A DNA stretch of 64,000 nt from Aquatica leii (lineage: Eukaryota; Arthropoda; Insecta; Coleoptera; Lampyridae): NCBI GenBank assembly GCA_035610365.1, contig CM069432.1, positions 128,784,255-128,848,254 on the forward strand, written 5' to 3'. The position numbers were made by a program, and so were the translations under genes. A model generated the notes under the pieces. It did not search any database. It saw only the letters and a list, made by a program, of their open reading frames with translations, and was not told the DNA's origin. This document shows, piece by piece, positions 34,335 to 45,674 of the stretch (position 1 is its first letter; every line of letters begins with the position of its first letter).

Positions 34335-35690
34335 AATGGAAGTTAAATCTATTTGCGTTGCCGAGTGGAATGCCAACGGTCTCTCCAACCATAAATGGGA
34401 AATAATAACTTTTCTGCAAACATACCAAACGCACAATGTTTAAAACACCACATTACTTTATATATCACACCAACCACCTTGACGGCACGACGTATGGTGG
34501 CGCTGCAGTTATTATAATTAACGCCATAATCCACTACGAAGAATGTAAATACCACAATTTGCACAAGTAATAATGGCCAACAAACCCGATAAACTTTTAA
34601 ATATGATCACCTCATATCGGCCAATAATTTTGCTACTAATAATGTTCAAAATCCTAGAAAGACTGCTGTTTAAAAGAATTTTGGAAAATACTGAAATAAA
34701 CAGTTATACCAATTCACCAATTTAGTTTTTGAGAAAACCATCCTACTGTACAACCAATGCCATAGAATCATTAAATCATAAACCTTAAAAAGAAAAAAAA
34801 TTGAACAGCTACCTTCCTAAATGTTCAACAAGCTTTTGACCGTGTATGGCACGAAAGTCTTTTCTATAATTTAAACTGTTTCTTTCCACACATTACTATC
34901 TTATTGCAAAATCATATCTTTTAGAACCATACTTCCAAGTAAAATTCTACACAGAAATTTCAAACTATTACCCTATAAAGTTTGGTGTCTTACAGGGAAG
35001 TGTTTTGTGTCTCATTTTCTATCTAATTTTTACAGCTGACATCCCGATGACAAACGCAACTACAATTGCTACATTCGCTGATGATAGGGCCATAATATCT
35101 GTAAGCAATAACCCTCAAATTACATATGATAACTTGCAAACATACCTCAATCTCATACAAATCAGGTTAGACAAGCGAAAAGTCAAGGTCAAAGTCCACG
35201 CAAATCACTTTCACGAACCGAAAAATTAAGTGTCTTTCAATCTCACTAAACATGCAATTGCCAGTTAATTCCCTAGTAAAGTACCTCGGATTAATTATAG
35301 ATCCAAAACTTACCTGGAAGTCTCATATCATGACAAAAACAATTCAAGTAAACCTAAAAATACAGAAATTGGGTTTGCTAATTAGACGAAGATTAAAACT
35401 AACCACAAAAAATAAAATTCTATTATACAAATGCATACTAAAGCCTATCTGGGCATATGGAGTCTAGCTCTCGGGATGCGCAAAACCATCAAATACATAA
35501 ATTATACAGGAAATCTAATCCGAAATACTAAGAATGATTTTCAATGCTCTCTGGTGCATTGGTAACAAAACCCTGCATAAAAATGCCGGCATATCGCTAG
35601 TTAGTGAAGAATTCGCAAAGCTAACTAGAAAATATCTAGAAGAACTCCTAGACCACCCTAACGGTAAAAAAACAACTTAATACTCATTCA
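34335..35690 (+). pseudogene. Jockey-like ORF2 remnant (endonuclease start, RT, thumb)
   Basis: Pieces in order: MEVKSICVAEWNANGLSNHK at the N-terminus, which is the APE-endonuclease start; TYGGAAVIII; then KPDKLLNMITSYRPI and ILERLLFKRI of the RT fingers; QQAFDRVWHESL; VLQGSVLCLIFYLIFTADIP; the catalytic ATFADDRAIIS; KYLGLIIDPKLTWKSHI and ILLYKCILKPIWAYGV of the thumb. Frames change several times and stops are frequent: one after HNV near 34442, one near 34724, one at 35227 and others. The usual product would nick target DNA and reverse transcribe element RNA; this copy cannot. Confidence 0.8.
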
Positions 35691-35846
35691 TTAGTCAGAA
35701 GAAGGCTAAAGAAACAGTGACCAACGGTGGGAAAATAAACACATCATACGATCGAATTATCGAGGAATAATTTTTCCTCTAAGTATAATTAATAAATTCC
35801 ATTTACTTATAGCTGTAAGCAGCAGGTTGTAAATTCGCAAAAAAAA
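34335..35846 (+). mobile_element. Internally deleted Jockey-like LINE
   Basis: The element starts with the beginning of ORF2 (endonuclease) and ends with an A run at about 35838-35846, followed by more A-rich sequence. Between the endonuclease start (34335-34560) and the RT (from about 34573) most of the endonuclease is missing. Only a patch matching the YGGAAVII part of that domain remains. The order, the WNANGL start and the FADD motif are those of the Jockey clade. It is heavily mutated and therefore older than the LINE at 32.4-33.7 kb. Confidence 0.8.
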
Positions 35847-37675
35847 TTATTGTAAAAAAAATTTAATTTATCTACATATTGTGAGTAATTCGTTAAAAAT
35901 TTTATATAAAATAAATACATATATACTAATCTACTAGTAAATAATATAGTAATAATATAAAATAAAAGTAATGTATTTTTTGTACAAATGCAAACCAAAT
36001 TGAAATAGATATTCTTTAAAATTGTTTATTAATTATACAAAATCGAAAATCTATACATTTGAAAAAACAAAGCAAATCTTAAACATACTATCCACAATAG
36101 TTACAATATTTAGTCAATATAACTGTTTATATGTTTTTTTATAACAAAAAAAGTTACACTACATGAAATTGAAAAAAGTTTTTCTTTAAAACAAATAGAC
36201 GATTCTGATATTAATGTTTTTTATGTCTGTAAAAGAAAGAGTACAATTTTGTACAGAATTATATTTAAAGATTTAAATATATTACATTTTTAATAAATGA
36301 GTATTCTGATAACATAAGCATAATGTCTTTAAAAAATTTATCGGGCGTTGTTTGTCGGGACAACTAAATCCATCTGCTTATCACTAATGTAACTGCAAAG
36401 AAGATAAACCATTATAACTTTATTTATACCAATAATGTACATTTTAGCATAATTAAACAGTTAAAACTTATTAGTAATTGTTTAATATACTATCAATAAT
36501 GTACATTGAAATAAGCACAGTACAATTAATAAACAATAAAACAGGATCAAAATTACAGCTTTATAACCTACTGTCTATATTTTAATTATATAAACTCGAA
36601 TTTAAACACATATCTTGGCACTCCTTTATTCAATTTTATTCATGATGACATCAACATGTGGCTTATTTTACGCAATCTTGAGTCGTACGCGAAAAAAGAA
36701 TGTGCTTTTTGCGCTCGGAAATGCGGAAGTTCACTATGAGGCATGGGCAACCTTTTGCCTTCATCTTTAAGTATATCTTAAAACCAACTTTTCTACGGTG
36801 TCAGTTAAAATTTTAAAATTATAAGTCCTTCTATTAAATTAGATACATATCACATTTATTTTATCACATTTGCATTGTAGTTTTAAATGTAGTGCTGTTT
36901 ATCACTCTTATTGTAGTACAATCGCCTTCAACCAAAATGACCGCTTTGCACCTTTTTACATTCTAATAGTATAATGTTTCTTATTAGAAGTTTGAAGCAA
37001 ATAAAGCATTGTAATTTTATTACCTGCATAGTTAAATAAAATAATAGAAATTTAAGCTTACAGATCTTTAAATAACAATAAGTACGGTACGCCAGTTTTG
37101 TATTTATTTCAAATTTTAAATGTATCTAATGCTTAAAACGTATTTTTAGAGAATTGATATTTATTGCAATCTAATAATCCTAGAATTTTTATTTATTATA
37201 TCAAATATTGCACAGTAACAGTGAACGCACTAGTGAAAAATTAATTTGCAATAATACGTTTCTATTAGTGATTAAAGTTAAGTTAAAGACTGTATATTTC
37301 AAGAATGTTTAAGATTTTTTTTACAGAGATTACCAATTATTTTACTTTTTGTCGAATGAAACACTGACGACGTCTATGCACTATGGTGTAGTAGTTTTTC
37401 TTATAAGTTGGCAACACTGTTTGTCTCTATTTCGGTTCGCTTGTGAAGTGTTGTGTTATTATATTCTTCAGACCTTTTTCATCTGTTATCTACAGAAAAG
37501 ATTATCAGGAAAGATAATTAACAAATTAGACAATAGTTTTTCCTAACCTACAAATTTGTATACAATGAGCTAATAACCTTTTTAAAGTAAGAAGGCGCTT
37601 AAAACGCACTGTTTTGGCTTGTTTTTATTTTTGTAAGAGCTGACTACAATACTTAATTGAAGTTTGAAGTTTGTG
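35847..37675. other. AT-rich non-coding stretch
   Basis: Contains one copy of a dispersed repeat (36916-37014, listed separately). The frame 37349-37546 is hydrophobic and unrecognised. Confidence 0.45.
36916..37014 (-). repeat. Dispersed repeat shared with 42342-42441, inverted
   Basis: The reverse complement of this stretch matches 42342-42441. Shared words are catttgcttcaa/tttaagc, cttctaat, gaaacac/tta ... attagaatgtg/a, gcgg(t/g)cattttg and gaaggcgattgtac. Similarity stops sharply after gattgtac in both, which suggests a true element end. Confidence 0.75.
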
Positions 37676-37687
37676 CCGACCGTCACA
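37676..37687 (+). repeat. CCGACCGTCACA motif, upstream copy
   Basis: The only copy on the 5' side of the transposase-like gene, 127 bp before its first ATG. Confidence 0.7.
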
Positions 37688-37813
37688 GATAGTCAATATC
37701 TTCTAGGACGCTTATTATTGACCCTATTAAGTGGTTATGGCTTTGGTGGTTGTAAATAGCATAGTGTTTGTTGGTAGCTTTCATTTGTATCTATTAGCAG
37801 GTCCTTTTCAGAT

Positions 37814-40026
37814 ATGGATTCAGCGGAAAGAAAACGTTGGTCAAGGGAAAAAATAAAACAAAACCCAGATGGAGAGAGCAATTGATTAAGGAGAAGAAAC
37901 GAAGTCGCAGGAGAAGTCCGAAAGCTAAAGCAGAACGTTGTAAAGATTATCTCGTCAGAGAATTGTGGAAGGAGAAAAAGAGAGTAAGAAAAAAGAAAGA
38001 TGGTTCAAGTTGAATCTATTAATTTAACACCTTTGGGCTCATACAAAACCAAAAATACGCTATGTAAAGCTGTTATGAAAACGAAGAAAGCAATGCTAGA
38101 GAGTCCGAGGAAAAAGAAGACTGTGGTATTAGAATTAATAAAAGATGTGTTGCCCGCCTTTACTCCTCAGTTATCTGGAATTAATAAGCCTAGAAGGTCT
38201 GATGTTATGTCTGATAAAAGCGTGAAGACTGTGAAGGCATTTTTTGAAAGAGACGATATTAGTCGTGCCGCATCTGGAAGGAAAGATACGATTTTGATAA
38301 AAGACGCTATTACAGGAACCCGTACCCATGTGGTGAAACGACATATGGTACTGTCTGTTTCTGAACCTTATCGCCTATTTAAAGAAGAATACCCTACTGT
38401 GAAAGTTAGTAAAAGCAAATTTTTTAAGTTTCGTCCTCCTTATGTTAGACCTATGAGCGAAATGCTTTACAATGTTTGTGTTTGCAAATATCATGCAAAC
38501 TTTGATTACATGGTTAAAGCAATTTACAAAATTTTACTAGATTTTCCTTCGACTTCAAGGGAATTGATAAATAAAATAGCCTGCGACGTGACTTCCGAAC
38601 AATGCATGTCTGGTGAATGCTAAAACTGCTTTGATATTGACGACATTTTTGATTTGAAGCTAGATCAATCAAGTAGAGTTAGCTGAAAACTGATAACAAC
38701 AATACCTAGAACCGTGAAGGAACTCCTGGCAGATATTCATAAGCAGATGCCCAAATTTAAGCATCACGTCTTTGTGAAAAATGTACAAGCCAGACATTTC
38801 GAAACCAAAAAGAAGGAAAGCTCTTCAACTGAAATTGTTTTACAGGTCGACTTTGCTGAAAACTTTGCCATTCTTTTACAAGATGAGATACAAAGCGCGC
38901 ATTGGTCTCATCCGCAAGCAACCATGTTTACAGGATGTTCATGGGGAAATAATGGCAAAGAAAAGCATTCGTACTTAATATATAGCAACGATATGTCTCA
39001 TGACAAATGCGCAGTGTGGGTCTTTTTAGAGAAAATTGTACAGGATTTGAAAATTCATTACCCATCACTTGAGAAAGTATTTATATTTTCGGACGGCTGC
39101 GCTGCGCAGTTTAAGAATCGATTTACTTTATCCAATATATGCCACTCTCAGTCTGATTACGGTGTCCATGTGGAGTGGAGTTTCTTTGCATCAAGTCATG
39201 GGAAAGGCGCAGTCGATGGGGTGGGAGCAACAGCAAAACGTATGTTGTGGTCCGCTATTATGAGCAGAAAGGCAATTATCAACAACTGCTGGGAACTTTT
39301 CGATTATTTGAAGACTAAAGGCATTAAAGGTATGCATATATTTTTCATTGCAATCGCAGACATTGACGAGCACCGTGAAAAACTTGAAAACAGGCGGGAT
39401 CTTATAAAGCCTATCCCATACCTTCAGAAACACCACCATTTTCAGGCTCTAAGTTTTAACAGCATAACATACGGTGTGACATCTAACTCTACTAAGAAGA
39501 AAGTGCTGTTGACTCAAGAAGGCAAGTTGAATTACAATGACGTTTACACATCCAGCAAAAGCGACATAAACGTAGATCAAGAAGAACCAATACACGAGAA
39601 TGAGTATCAAAAAGAACTACCACCAACACGAAGGTCACCGAACTACAGTACAAGAAGACCAGGTCCAGAGCCAAGTACAAGCAGTGATATGCTGAATCAT
39701 CATGATTTGTAACTGGTGGTCACACAGATACTCAAATAGGTATAGGAACTTATGTATTGGTGAGGTTTGAATCAAACAATAAAAAAGCAGGTTCAAAAAA
39801 AGAATTTAAATACATAGCTGTTTGTCAAGGGCCACTAGAAGATTCAGAAGTTAAAGTTATGTTTATGAAAGGTGCTAAATCAGAAAACAAGAATACATTT
39901 GTGATGAATGACAACGACATTTCTGATATAAACATCAGCCAAATTCTAAAAATTATTAAAGAACCCACCATCCAAACTTGTGGTAACCGCATAGACTACC
40001 ATTTAATGAATGATTTTGAAGTATAA
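37814..40026 (+). pseudogene. Transposase-like protein of a dispersed animal family, broken
   Basis: From the first ATG (37814) the protein begins with a strongly basic segment (RSRRRSPKAKAERCKDY), after a frame change. It continues at about 38000-38620 with VKAFFERDDISRAASGRKDT, LFKEEYPTVKVSKSKFFKFRPP and a cysteine/histidine motif (VCVCKYHANF). The second half (38690-39711) carries VLQVDFAENFA, VFIFSDGCAAQFKNRF and SSHGKGAVDGVGATAKR. These conserved D, D and H/D positions suggest an RNase H-fold nuclease core. A C-terminal beta-rich domain (GTYVLVRFES ... FEV) ends at 40026. I recall the same arrangement in multi-copy uncharacterised proteins of animals. Decay: a frameshift between about 37860 and 38000, stops at 38621 and 38684, and a frame change near 39705. 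Confidence 0.7.
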
Positions 40027-40188
40027 ATGTGTTTCATTTTTTCTTTTAAAATTTATTTAATTTAATTACTAAGTTTCGTTATGTTTACTATTAATTTTTT
40101 CATAGTCATTGTTCTAAAAACATGTTTGTAATGTTATTTGTTAATAAAAATAACAGTTAGTTTGGATTTAGTGGTTTTCTTACTTGTC

Positions 40189-40222
40189 TCGACCGTCACA
40201 ACTCCCTGTCCCGACCGTCACA
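40189..40222 (+). repeat. Two closely spaced CCGACCGTCACA motifs
   Basis: tcgaccgtcaca (40189-40200) and ccgaccgtcaca (40211-40222), spaced 22 bp start to start, lie about 160 bp after the end of the transposase-like frame. Confidence 0.75.
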
Positions 40223-40398
40223 GGTTTTGAAAATTCATATAAATAATTGGTACCTTTTGTCATAGTTAATTTTAGCAGTACCCTATTACAGCACTATTCA
40301 TGTCGATTATATAAAAAAATCAAATCCTTGTGATACTTGGTTTGGCTGATTTTCGAGGTAATCTACACTAATCCGCGGTAGGCGTATTTGTGCGTGTC

Positions 40399-40410
40399 CC
40401 GACCGTCACA
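40399..40410 (+). repeat. CCGACCGTCACA motif
   Basis: Exact copy of the motif, embedded in gtgtcccgaccgtcacac, which shares the gtcccg context of the copy at 40211. Confidence 0.75.
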
Positions 40411-40578
40411 CTGAGTCAGACATGAATTTAACACAACAGACGGCCAAAATTCGTAATTTTTAGTTAGCCATAATAAAACACAATTAATAGTCTCAAATCT
40501 ACATATTTAATTTTTGAGAATTACTCTCTAGTAACCATTATACATTCAAAAGTATGTCAGAAAATGAGTCAAATTGTT

Positions 40579-40602
40579 CCGACCGTCACCGTGGAATGCC
40601 CC
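40579..40602 (+). repeat. Terminal CCGACCGTCACC motif and probable right end
   Basis: ccgaccgtcacc runs into gtggaatgcccc. Read outward-in on the minus strand the end would be ggggcattccacgg. No target duplication can be stated because the left end is not identified. Confidence 0.5.
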
Positions 40603-42341
40603 TAATACTACTATCATTAAAGCATACTAATTGGACATTCGGAATTTTAATGCATGATTAATATCACAATTTTAATGTTGGTCTGATTATTATCTGAAAA
40701 AATATTTGGCTGTGCTAATGTATTTATACATACTTGAAATTACTGTACTATTTTTAACTAAATACTACGGAATTTATGCTTTTTTTGTCATTACAGGGTA
40801 TAATTATCCTGTAGAAAATTTATAAGACCTTAGACAATGAGTAAGGTTAAAGTTGGACTTTTAAAAGATTTTAGTTTCCAGTTTTTGATAGATAACTTCC
40901 ATATTTGATGATATCGCAAAATAAGTTACTTTTCTTTGGGTTTTCAAGTTTAATGATTTTCATTGGATTAGGCTCAGGACACAAATTCAAAAATTTTATT
41001 TTGTTTGGTTTTGTGTTTTTGAGTCCGATTGTATAATAGTTACCTTTATTTTGAGATTTAGCATTTTCTAATAAATTATAACTATCTACGTATATTAAGT
41101 ATAACACTTAGCTACATATAAGGTGCTTTTTATTTTATTTTTAATGGCAAAAAAATTTGTTTGTTACATTTTTTTTAGGGTTGTTTGCCAATTCATAAGA
41201 GAAGAATAGTAAAATAGTTTAAGAACAAAAACGGCAAAATTTCTTTAGATTTTAGAATGACCAACAAATTTTTTTGAATTAAACCAAAAATAAAGCAATT
41301 TAAATAATGTAGCGCAAGTTGCAAATGAACTTTGGTAACGTTTGCGAAGATCCGACTACTGCAAAAAATTAAGTCTATGCCGAACAGGTTTGCAAAAGTT
41401 TGAAGAATAACGGTTTATATACGAAATAAACGCATTCCTATGATAAAACTACTAACTAATAAGACAAGCGATTAGGTATTAATCTACTTAAAACTTTTAT
41501 TAAAATGTAGTTTAGTTTAAAACAATGATTTAAATTAGTCAACATTACTAAAAAACGATTGTTTGAGTTTGCATTATGATAAATTGAATCGTTAGAAATG
41601 TAAATAATATTTATTTTAGAATCTGAAGGTCGTTTTGTACTAAAGAACGGAACGATACGTTTTTTTATTTAATTAATCATTTGACGTATTTTCAATCAGT
41701 CCACTATTAAAATGATTTTTTGTGCTGCCAACATCGCAAACGTCAATATTCACTTGTTAGTGTAGTTACGTAATGAACAAAACAGCTCTAGGGTGGCAAA
41801 ATGAAAATTAGGAATCCACATAAAAGTTAGTGTTCAAAGTCAATTAATATATTAGTACGAGTATGCGACAAATGGAAAAATTATTTAAAAAATCTTGAAA
41901 TTCAGTTAAAATTGAAGAAAAACGATGTTCACGTTAGTGTCAAATTTGACAGATTTAGTAATAAATGTCGTACCAACATTATATTTTTTTATTTTTTCAA
42001 AAAAGATTGTAATTTTATAAAAGTAAACACAAAAAATAATGTACATTACTCTCGTCGAAAGAATCATAGCATAACTCACTCACATGCAACGCTCGGCCGT
42101 GCGCCTTCGCGTCGCTTTACCGTTCGTTATGCTATTTTTTACTTTCGACTTGTAAACTACTATAATTAATTATATATGGTAAGTGCAAATATGTTATTAA
42201 TACACTAGTAATGATAATAGTATTAGTATAGGCAATATTCTATATAAATATCTGATATAAATAAACATTCTAGAATTAATAACTTGCATAAGGTATAAAT
42301 TCTCTAAAAATACATTTTTTTAATATTAAATACATAAAATT
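40603..42341. other. AT-rich non-coding stretch
   Basis: Contains the foldback at 42053-42149. Frames at 40871-41107 and 41912-42169 are unrecognised; the second overlaps that foldback. Confidence 0.45.
42053..42149. repeat. Foldback element with GC-rich loop
   Basis: gtcgaaagaatcatagcataac pairs imperfectly with gttatgctattttttacttt and its following cgac. The loop is GC-rich (acgctcggccgtgcgccttc). The design, long AT-rich arms around a short GC-rich loop, is similar to the foldback at 45456-45560. Confidence 0.65.
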
Positions 42342-42441
42342 ACAATGGTTCATTTGCTTTAAGCTTCTAATGGGAAACACCATACCATTAGAATGTGAAT
42401 AGGTACGATCTTAAGCGGGCATTTTGATTGAAGGCGATTGT
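42342..42441 (+). repeat. Dispersed repeat shared with 36916-37014
   Basis: Direct-orientation copy of the family described at 36916-37014. It contains an internal small palindrome (ctaatggg ... accattag) and ends at gaaggcgattgtac, where it abuts a second repeat family. Confidence 0.75.
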
Positions 42442-42555
42442 ACATTTTAGAAATTTTTGTGTATTGCCATATATTTCATTTCAAAATTGGAATTTGCTAA
42501 CCGTTAGCGTCTCGCATCCTTTCCCCGATCAAATTTCTAAAATGTACATCAATTT
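42438..42555. repeat. Foldback repeat shared with 53534-53655
   Basis: gtacattttagaaattt (from 42440) and aaatttctaaaatgtac (from about 42530) are inverted arms. The left part ttttgtgtattgccatatat matches tttgtgtattgcgatatatt at about 53558. Confidence 0.7.
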
Positions 42556-42820
42556 TGATAATAGTATTGAATTTGTAGCTGTTTAAAAAAAACTTAGGAG
42601 AAGAAAAATACAATAACTATCTGGTAATAATATTATACTGTTTGCATTTTAGTCTCATTAAAATGTTTTTTTTTATTGTCAAATATACTTGTTTTTAACA
42701 TATATTGCTTTGAGTTTTTTAGTAATGTTACATCTTCATTACCTATGATTACTACGAGAGATACTAATTTATATGTTATCAATACAGTATTTTATTTAAT
42801 TTAAAGTAATTCATATTAAA

Positions 42821-44078
42821 TGCCCAGTAAACACAAATTTGATAATGTTTAGTAACAGTTTCAAAACAAAAAAATTATGATTCACTCTTGTTTCAAACAT
42901 AAAAGAAACCTAACTGCAATAAAATAGCTATAAGTTCATCGCTGTTTCACTTATTTGAATCAGTATAGTTTCGGTATTTTAAATTCAAATCTGTTGCAAA
43001 ATAAATGTTGCATTCGGTTTACGTTTTAAGAGCTTCGTTCTTGAACTGATACTAAATCATCAATAAATATATGATTTTCTTGTTTCAATAATGAACTAAA
43101 ACAATTATTTTAATAGTATAATAATACATTTTCGAATGCACGTTTCAAATTTTATTGCACAATAAATATTTTTAAATACAATATCAGATTGAGTTTTTTA
43201 CATACTGCAACTTTCTTTGATGTGGTCCTTTCACGGAAGCCTCGAAAACTGCATCACGTACTGTTGGGTAGCAACTTTTAACCGCATCTGTAACATAGAA
43301 ATAAATATTTCATTTATATACATACATAATCATAAAGTTACACAAAAGTAATTACATTTTTTTAATCAAAAACAACACAAACTTATTATAAATATCACTT
43401 TAGCAATCATAAGAAGCTTATAAAAACACTGTGAATACCTTTAGCTGTACATAATCGTATAGATAACTTGAAGAATTGAACTATAATTATAAATCCTTAA
43501 GTTAGATTTTGTGTGTTAATTTACATTTTTTTATACAAATTAAAACATGATACATAAAGAACAGAAATGATAATAATATCGATTACATTTATGGATTATA
43601 ATAAAATGTTTTGACTTACCGTTTATTGTTCCATTTCGTAATTGTAGACACATCATCACTTATCAAACTACAACCGAACAAGTGAAAAGATATCAATTTG
43701 CAGCGCAAGCGTTGACGACAGTAATCAAAAGTATAGCAACGACTAATGCTGACTAATCACAAAGTATTCGTTTTTCCTAGAACGATTCCACTGCTTTGAA
43801 AATAATTCAATCTTATTTAATCGATCATCAAACAATTCTAGTTATTCAAAAAATATTCGGTTTTAATAAATCAGTTTTTAGACGGTTGCTGATTATGGGG
43901 AAAACATTGCAAGTACTGAAACGGTTTAAAACTGATTGTGAAAAATCGGAACTCTTTCAATTTATTCACTGTCAGTTACATGTAAATGATATAAAAATGA
44001 AACTAACACGAAACAACGTAATGAATCATTTGTTTTAATTTTGTGACTGTAACAGTTTCAATCCGTGTTTACTGGGTA
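42821..44078. mobile_element. TIR element containing a spliced small ORF
   Basis: cccagtaaacac (42823-42834) and gtgtttactggg (44065-44076) are perfect 12-bp inverted repeats about 1.25 kb apart. Just inside each end the word gtaacagtttcaa occurs in the same orientation. The target duplication is unclear. On the minus strand the interior holds a two-exon small ORF with clean splice sites (listed separately). The superfamily is unknown. The terminal match could in principle be chance, but a 12-bp perfect pair plus the shared subterminal word makes an element likely. Confidence 0.6.
43184..43656 (-). CDS. Two-exon small protein or C-terminal exon pair, unrecognised
   Basis: Exon 1 runs 43656-43620 from an ATG (MMCLQLRNGTIN) to a consensus donor (cg then gtaagtc, 43619-43613). 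The intron ends in ttacag at 43288. Exon 2 runs 43287-43184 (DAVKSCYPTVRDAVFEASV, then KGPHQRKLQYVKNSI) to a TGA at 43184-43186. The single leftover base of exon 1 completes the first codon of exon 2 exactly. The result is a 46-residue product, basic at its end. Stops lie in frame upstream of the ATG, so this is either the whole product or the tail of a gene whose earlier exon joins near 43660. I do not recognise the family. The codon pattern and exact phasing are the main support. Confidence 0.4.
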
Positions 44079-45669
44079 TTATTTTAAATATTTTGTCTAA
44101 TACAAGAAAACCCTACTAAAGCACAAAAATTACTACACAACAATAAGACAACAATCAATAAGTTTGTTTATATTTTATAAATAATGTAACACTTTTCATT
44201 ATTATAATTTTTTATTAAACATTAAACGCACATTGTATTATTTTAGTAATAAAGCTCTCACAAAAGGACAAAAGAAGAAAAACGTGTTACGTAATCATTT
44301 ATTCACGTAAAAATGTATTTATTTTTAGTTCCTCAGCAGAAATGTTTATTTTTGTTTTGTACGTATATTTTGTGACAGGTTTTTCTCATCTTGTAAAAGT
44401 CTAATAACTGTTGTTGTTTGACAGCTACCAATACTTAAGGTTACAAAAATAATTATTGTTTCTTAACAACGAACATCGCTTTTTCTAATTAAACTAAATT
44501 CACTTATATTTATTTAACTAATTGTTTTTTGAAAAATTACAATTGATTTTTTTTAAATTTTATTAAGGTAAAATAAAAATATCAATTAAAATTTTATTTT
44601 ATTTAATTGTTTCAGTTTAAAAAAAAGTTGTACAGTTCTTTTTATTAAAGAAAAATGTGTACAGAAACAAAAGTAAATGTGACAATTCAGTAAAAATAAC
44701 AAATTAATAATAATTCAACGTTCTAGAAAAGTAAACTGGCAGGTTTCTCTATTAAAGACGGTAACAAATTTATATAAAAGCCGTAGTATTGAATGATTTT
44801 TATATAGTAAAATAATTTTTTTGCTCCGTTTTTATGTAATAATGACCAAAACATTTTTTTACCTAAACTATATATTTTATTTTTCTTCTTTTCTTGTAAA
44901 AATTATAACATTTGTATAAACACATTTTTCATTTATTAAACAGTTTCTAAAAATGTTGGTATTATTTATAAAATTAATATCTCTTAAATTTTATAAGCGT
45001 TGATTTGAATTGTTTTAGGCTAGCTACACTAAACTACGTTCTAACTTGTAAAACTTTGAAAATTTTATTAAGCGTGTTTACTTTTGCCATAATTTTTTGC
45101 GTATATAACATGCAAGAACTTAATTTTTTTAAATAGAATTATATATTTATTCACACTCAGTAACGTACAGCTTTTCGAACCTCATCAAAGTTGGTAAGTA
45201 AGCGATTTCACTGGTTAAAAAACGCGTATGTAATAAAACCCCACGGTCAGTAATGTACACTTGTCAAACTTGTAATTTGTGTGTGTCAATTATAAATTAA
45301 ATACGTATATGTCAATCGTAAAGTGTCTACTATGTGTTAATATTTTACCAAAATAAACGATAATATTTTGGAAGTAGGTTTTCAATTATTTTTTATTAGT
45401 ATAATGTTATTTATTTTCTTTAGTAGCTGATTGTAAATAAAATCGTATACAAACCTTGGCAAAAGCATTTTACTCGTTTCGATAACTCTAGTTCACCTCG
45501 AGGCTACGCCTCTCGGTAAACTATAGTTTTCTCGACAAGAATGGAATACTTTCCACCTTAGTGTGTAATCTACTATTACTTATGCATTTCTAATTTTTTT
45601 GTTACTTTGAAAAAAGTTAGTTACATCTGTATTACTAACCGTTCTTAAAATAATTTAAATTTTAGTAAT
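44079..45669. other. AT-rich non-coding stretch
   Basis: Contains the foldback at 45456-45560. A direct repeat of cagtaacgtac / cagtaatgtac words lies at about 45159 and 45248. No gene seen. Confidence 0.45.
45456..45560. repeat. Foldback element with GC-rich loop
   Basis: Arms of about 43 bp (45456-45498 and 45515-45560) pair imperfectly. The inner parts are tcgataactctagttcacc and ggtaaactatagttttctcg. The loop is tcgaggctacgcctct. It sits about 115 bp left of the BEL element. Non-coding. Confidence 0.75.
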
Positions 45670-45674
45670 ATCGT

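Larger units (their letters stand above)
37676..40602 (+). mobile_element. Transposon-like unit around a decayed transposase-like gene
   Basis: A broken gene (37814-40026) lies inside a zone marked by five same-strand copies of ccgaccgtcac(a): 37676, 40189 (tcgaccgtcaca), 40211, 40399 and 40579 (start positions). The last is followed by cgtggaatgcccc (to 40602), which looks like a transposon end. The matching inverted left end was not found, so the left limit is only the first motif. Repeated 12-mers near the ends of a DNA transposon are commonly transposase-binding sites; here that is inference. The superfamily is not assigned. Confidence 0.55.

Noticed and set aside
40189-40590. Repeated CCGACCGTCAC words considered as a CRISPR-like array
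   Set aside because: Spacing is irregular (22, 188 and 180 bp), the repeats are too short, and the sequence is eukaryotic.
43796-44038. 80-codon plus-strand frame inside the TIR element
   Set aside because: It is not recognised, and the better evidence for coding (splice sites with matching phase) is on the other strand.
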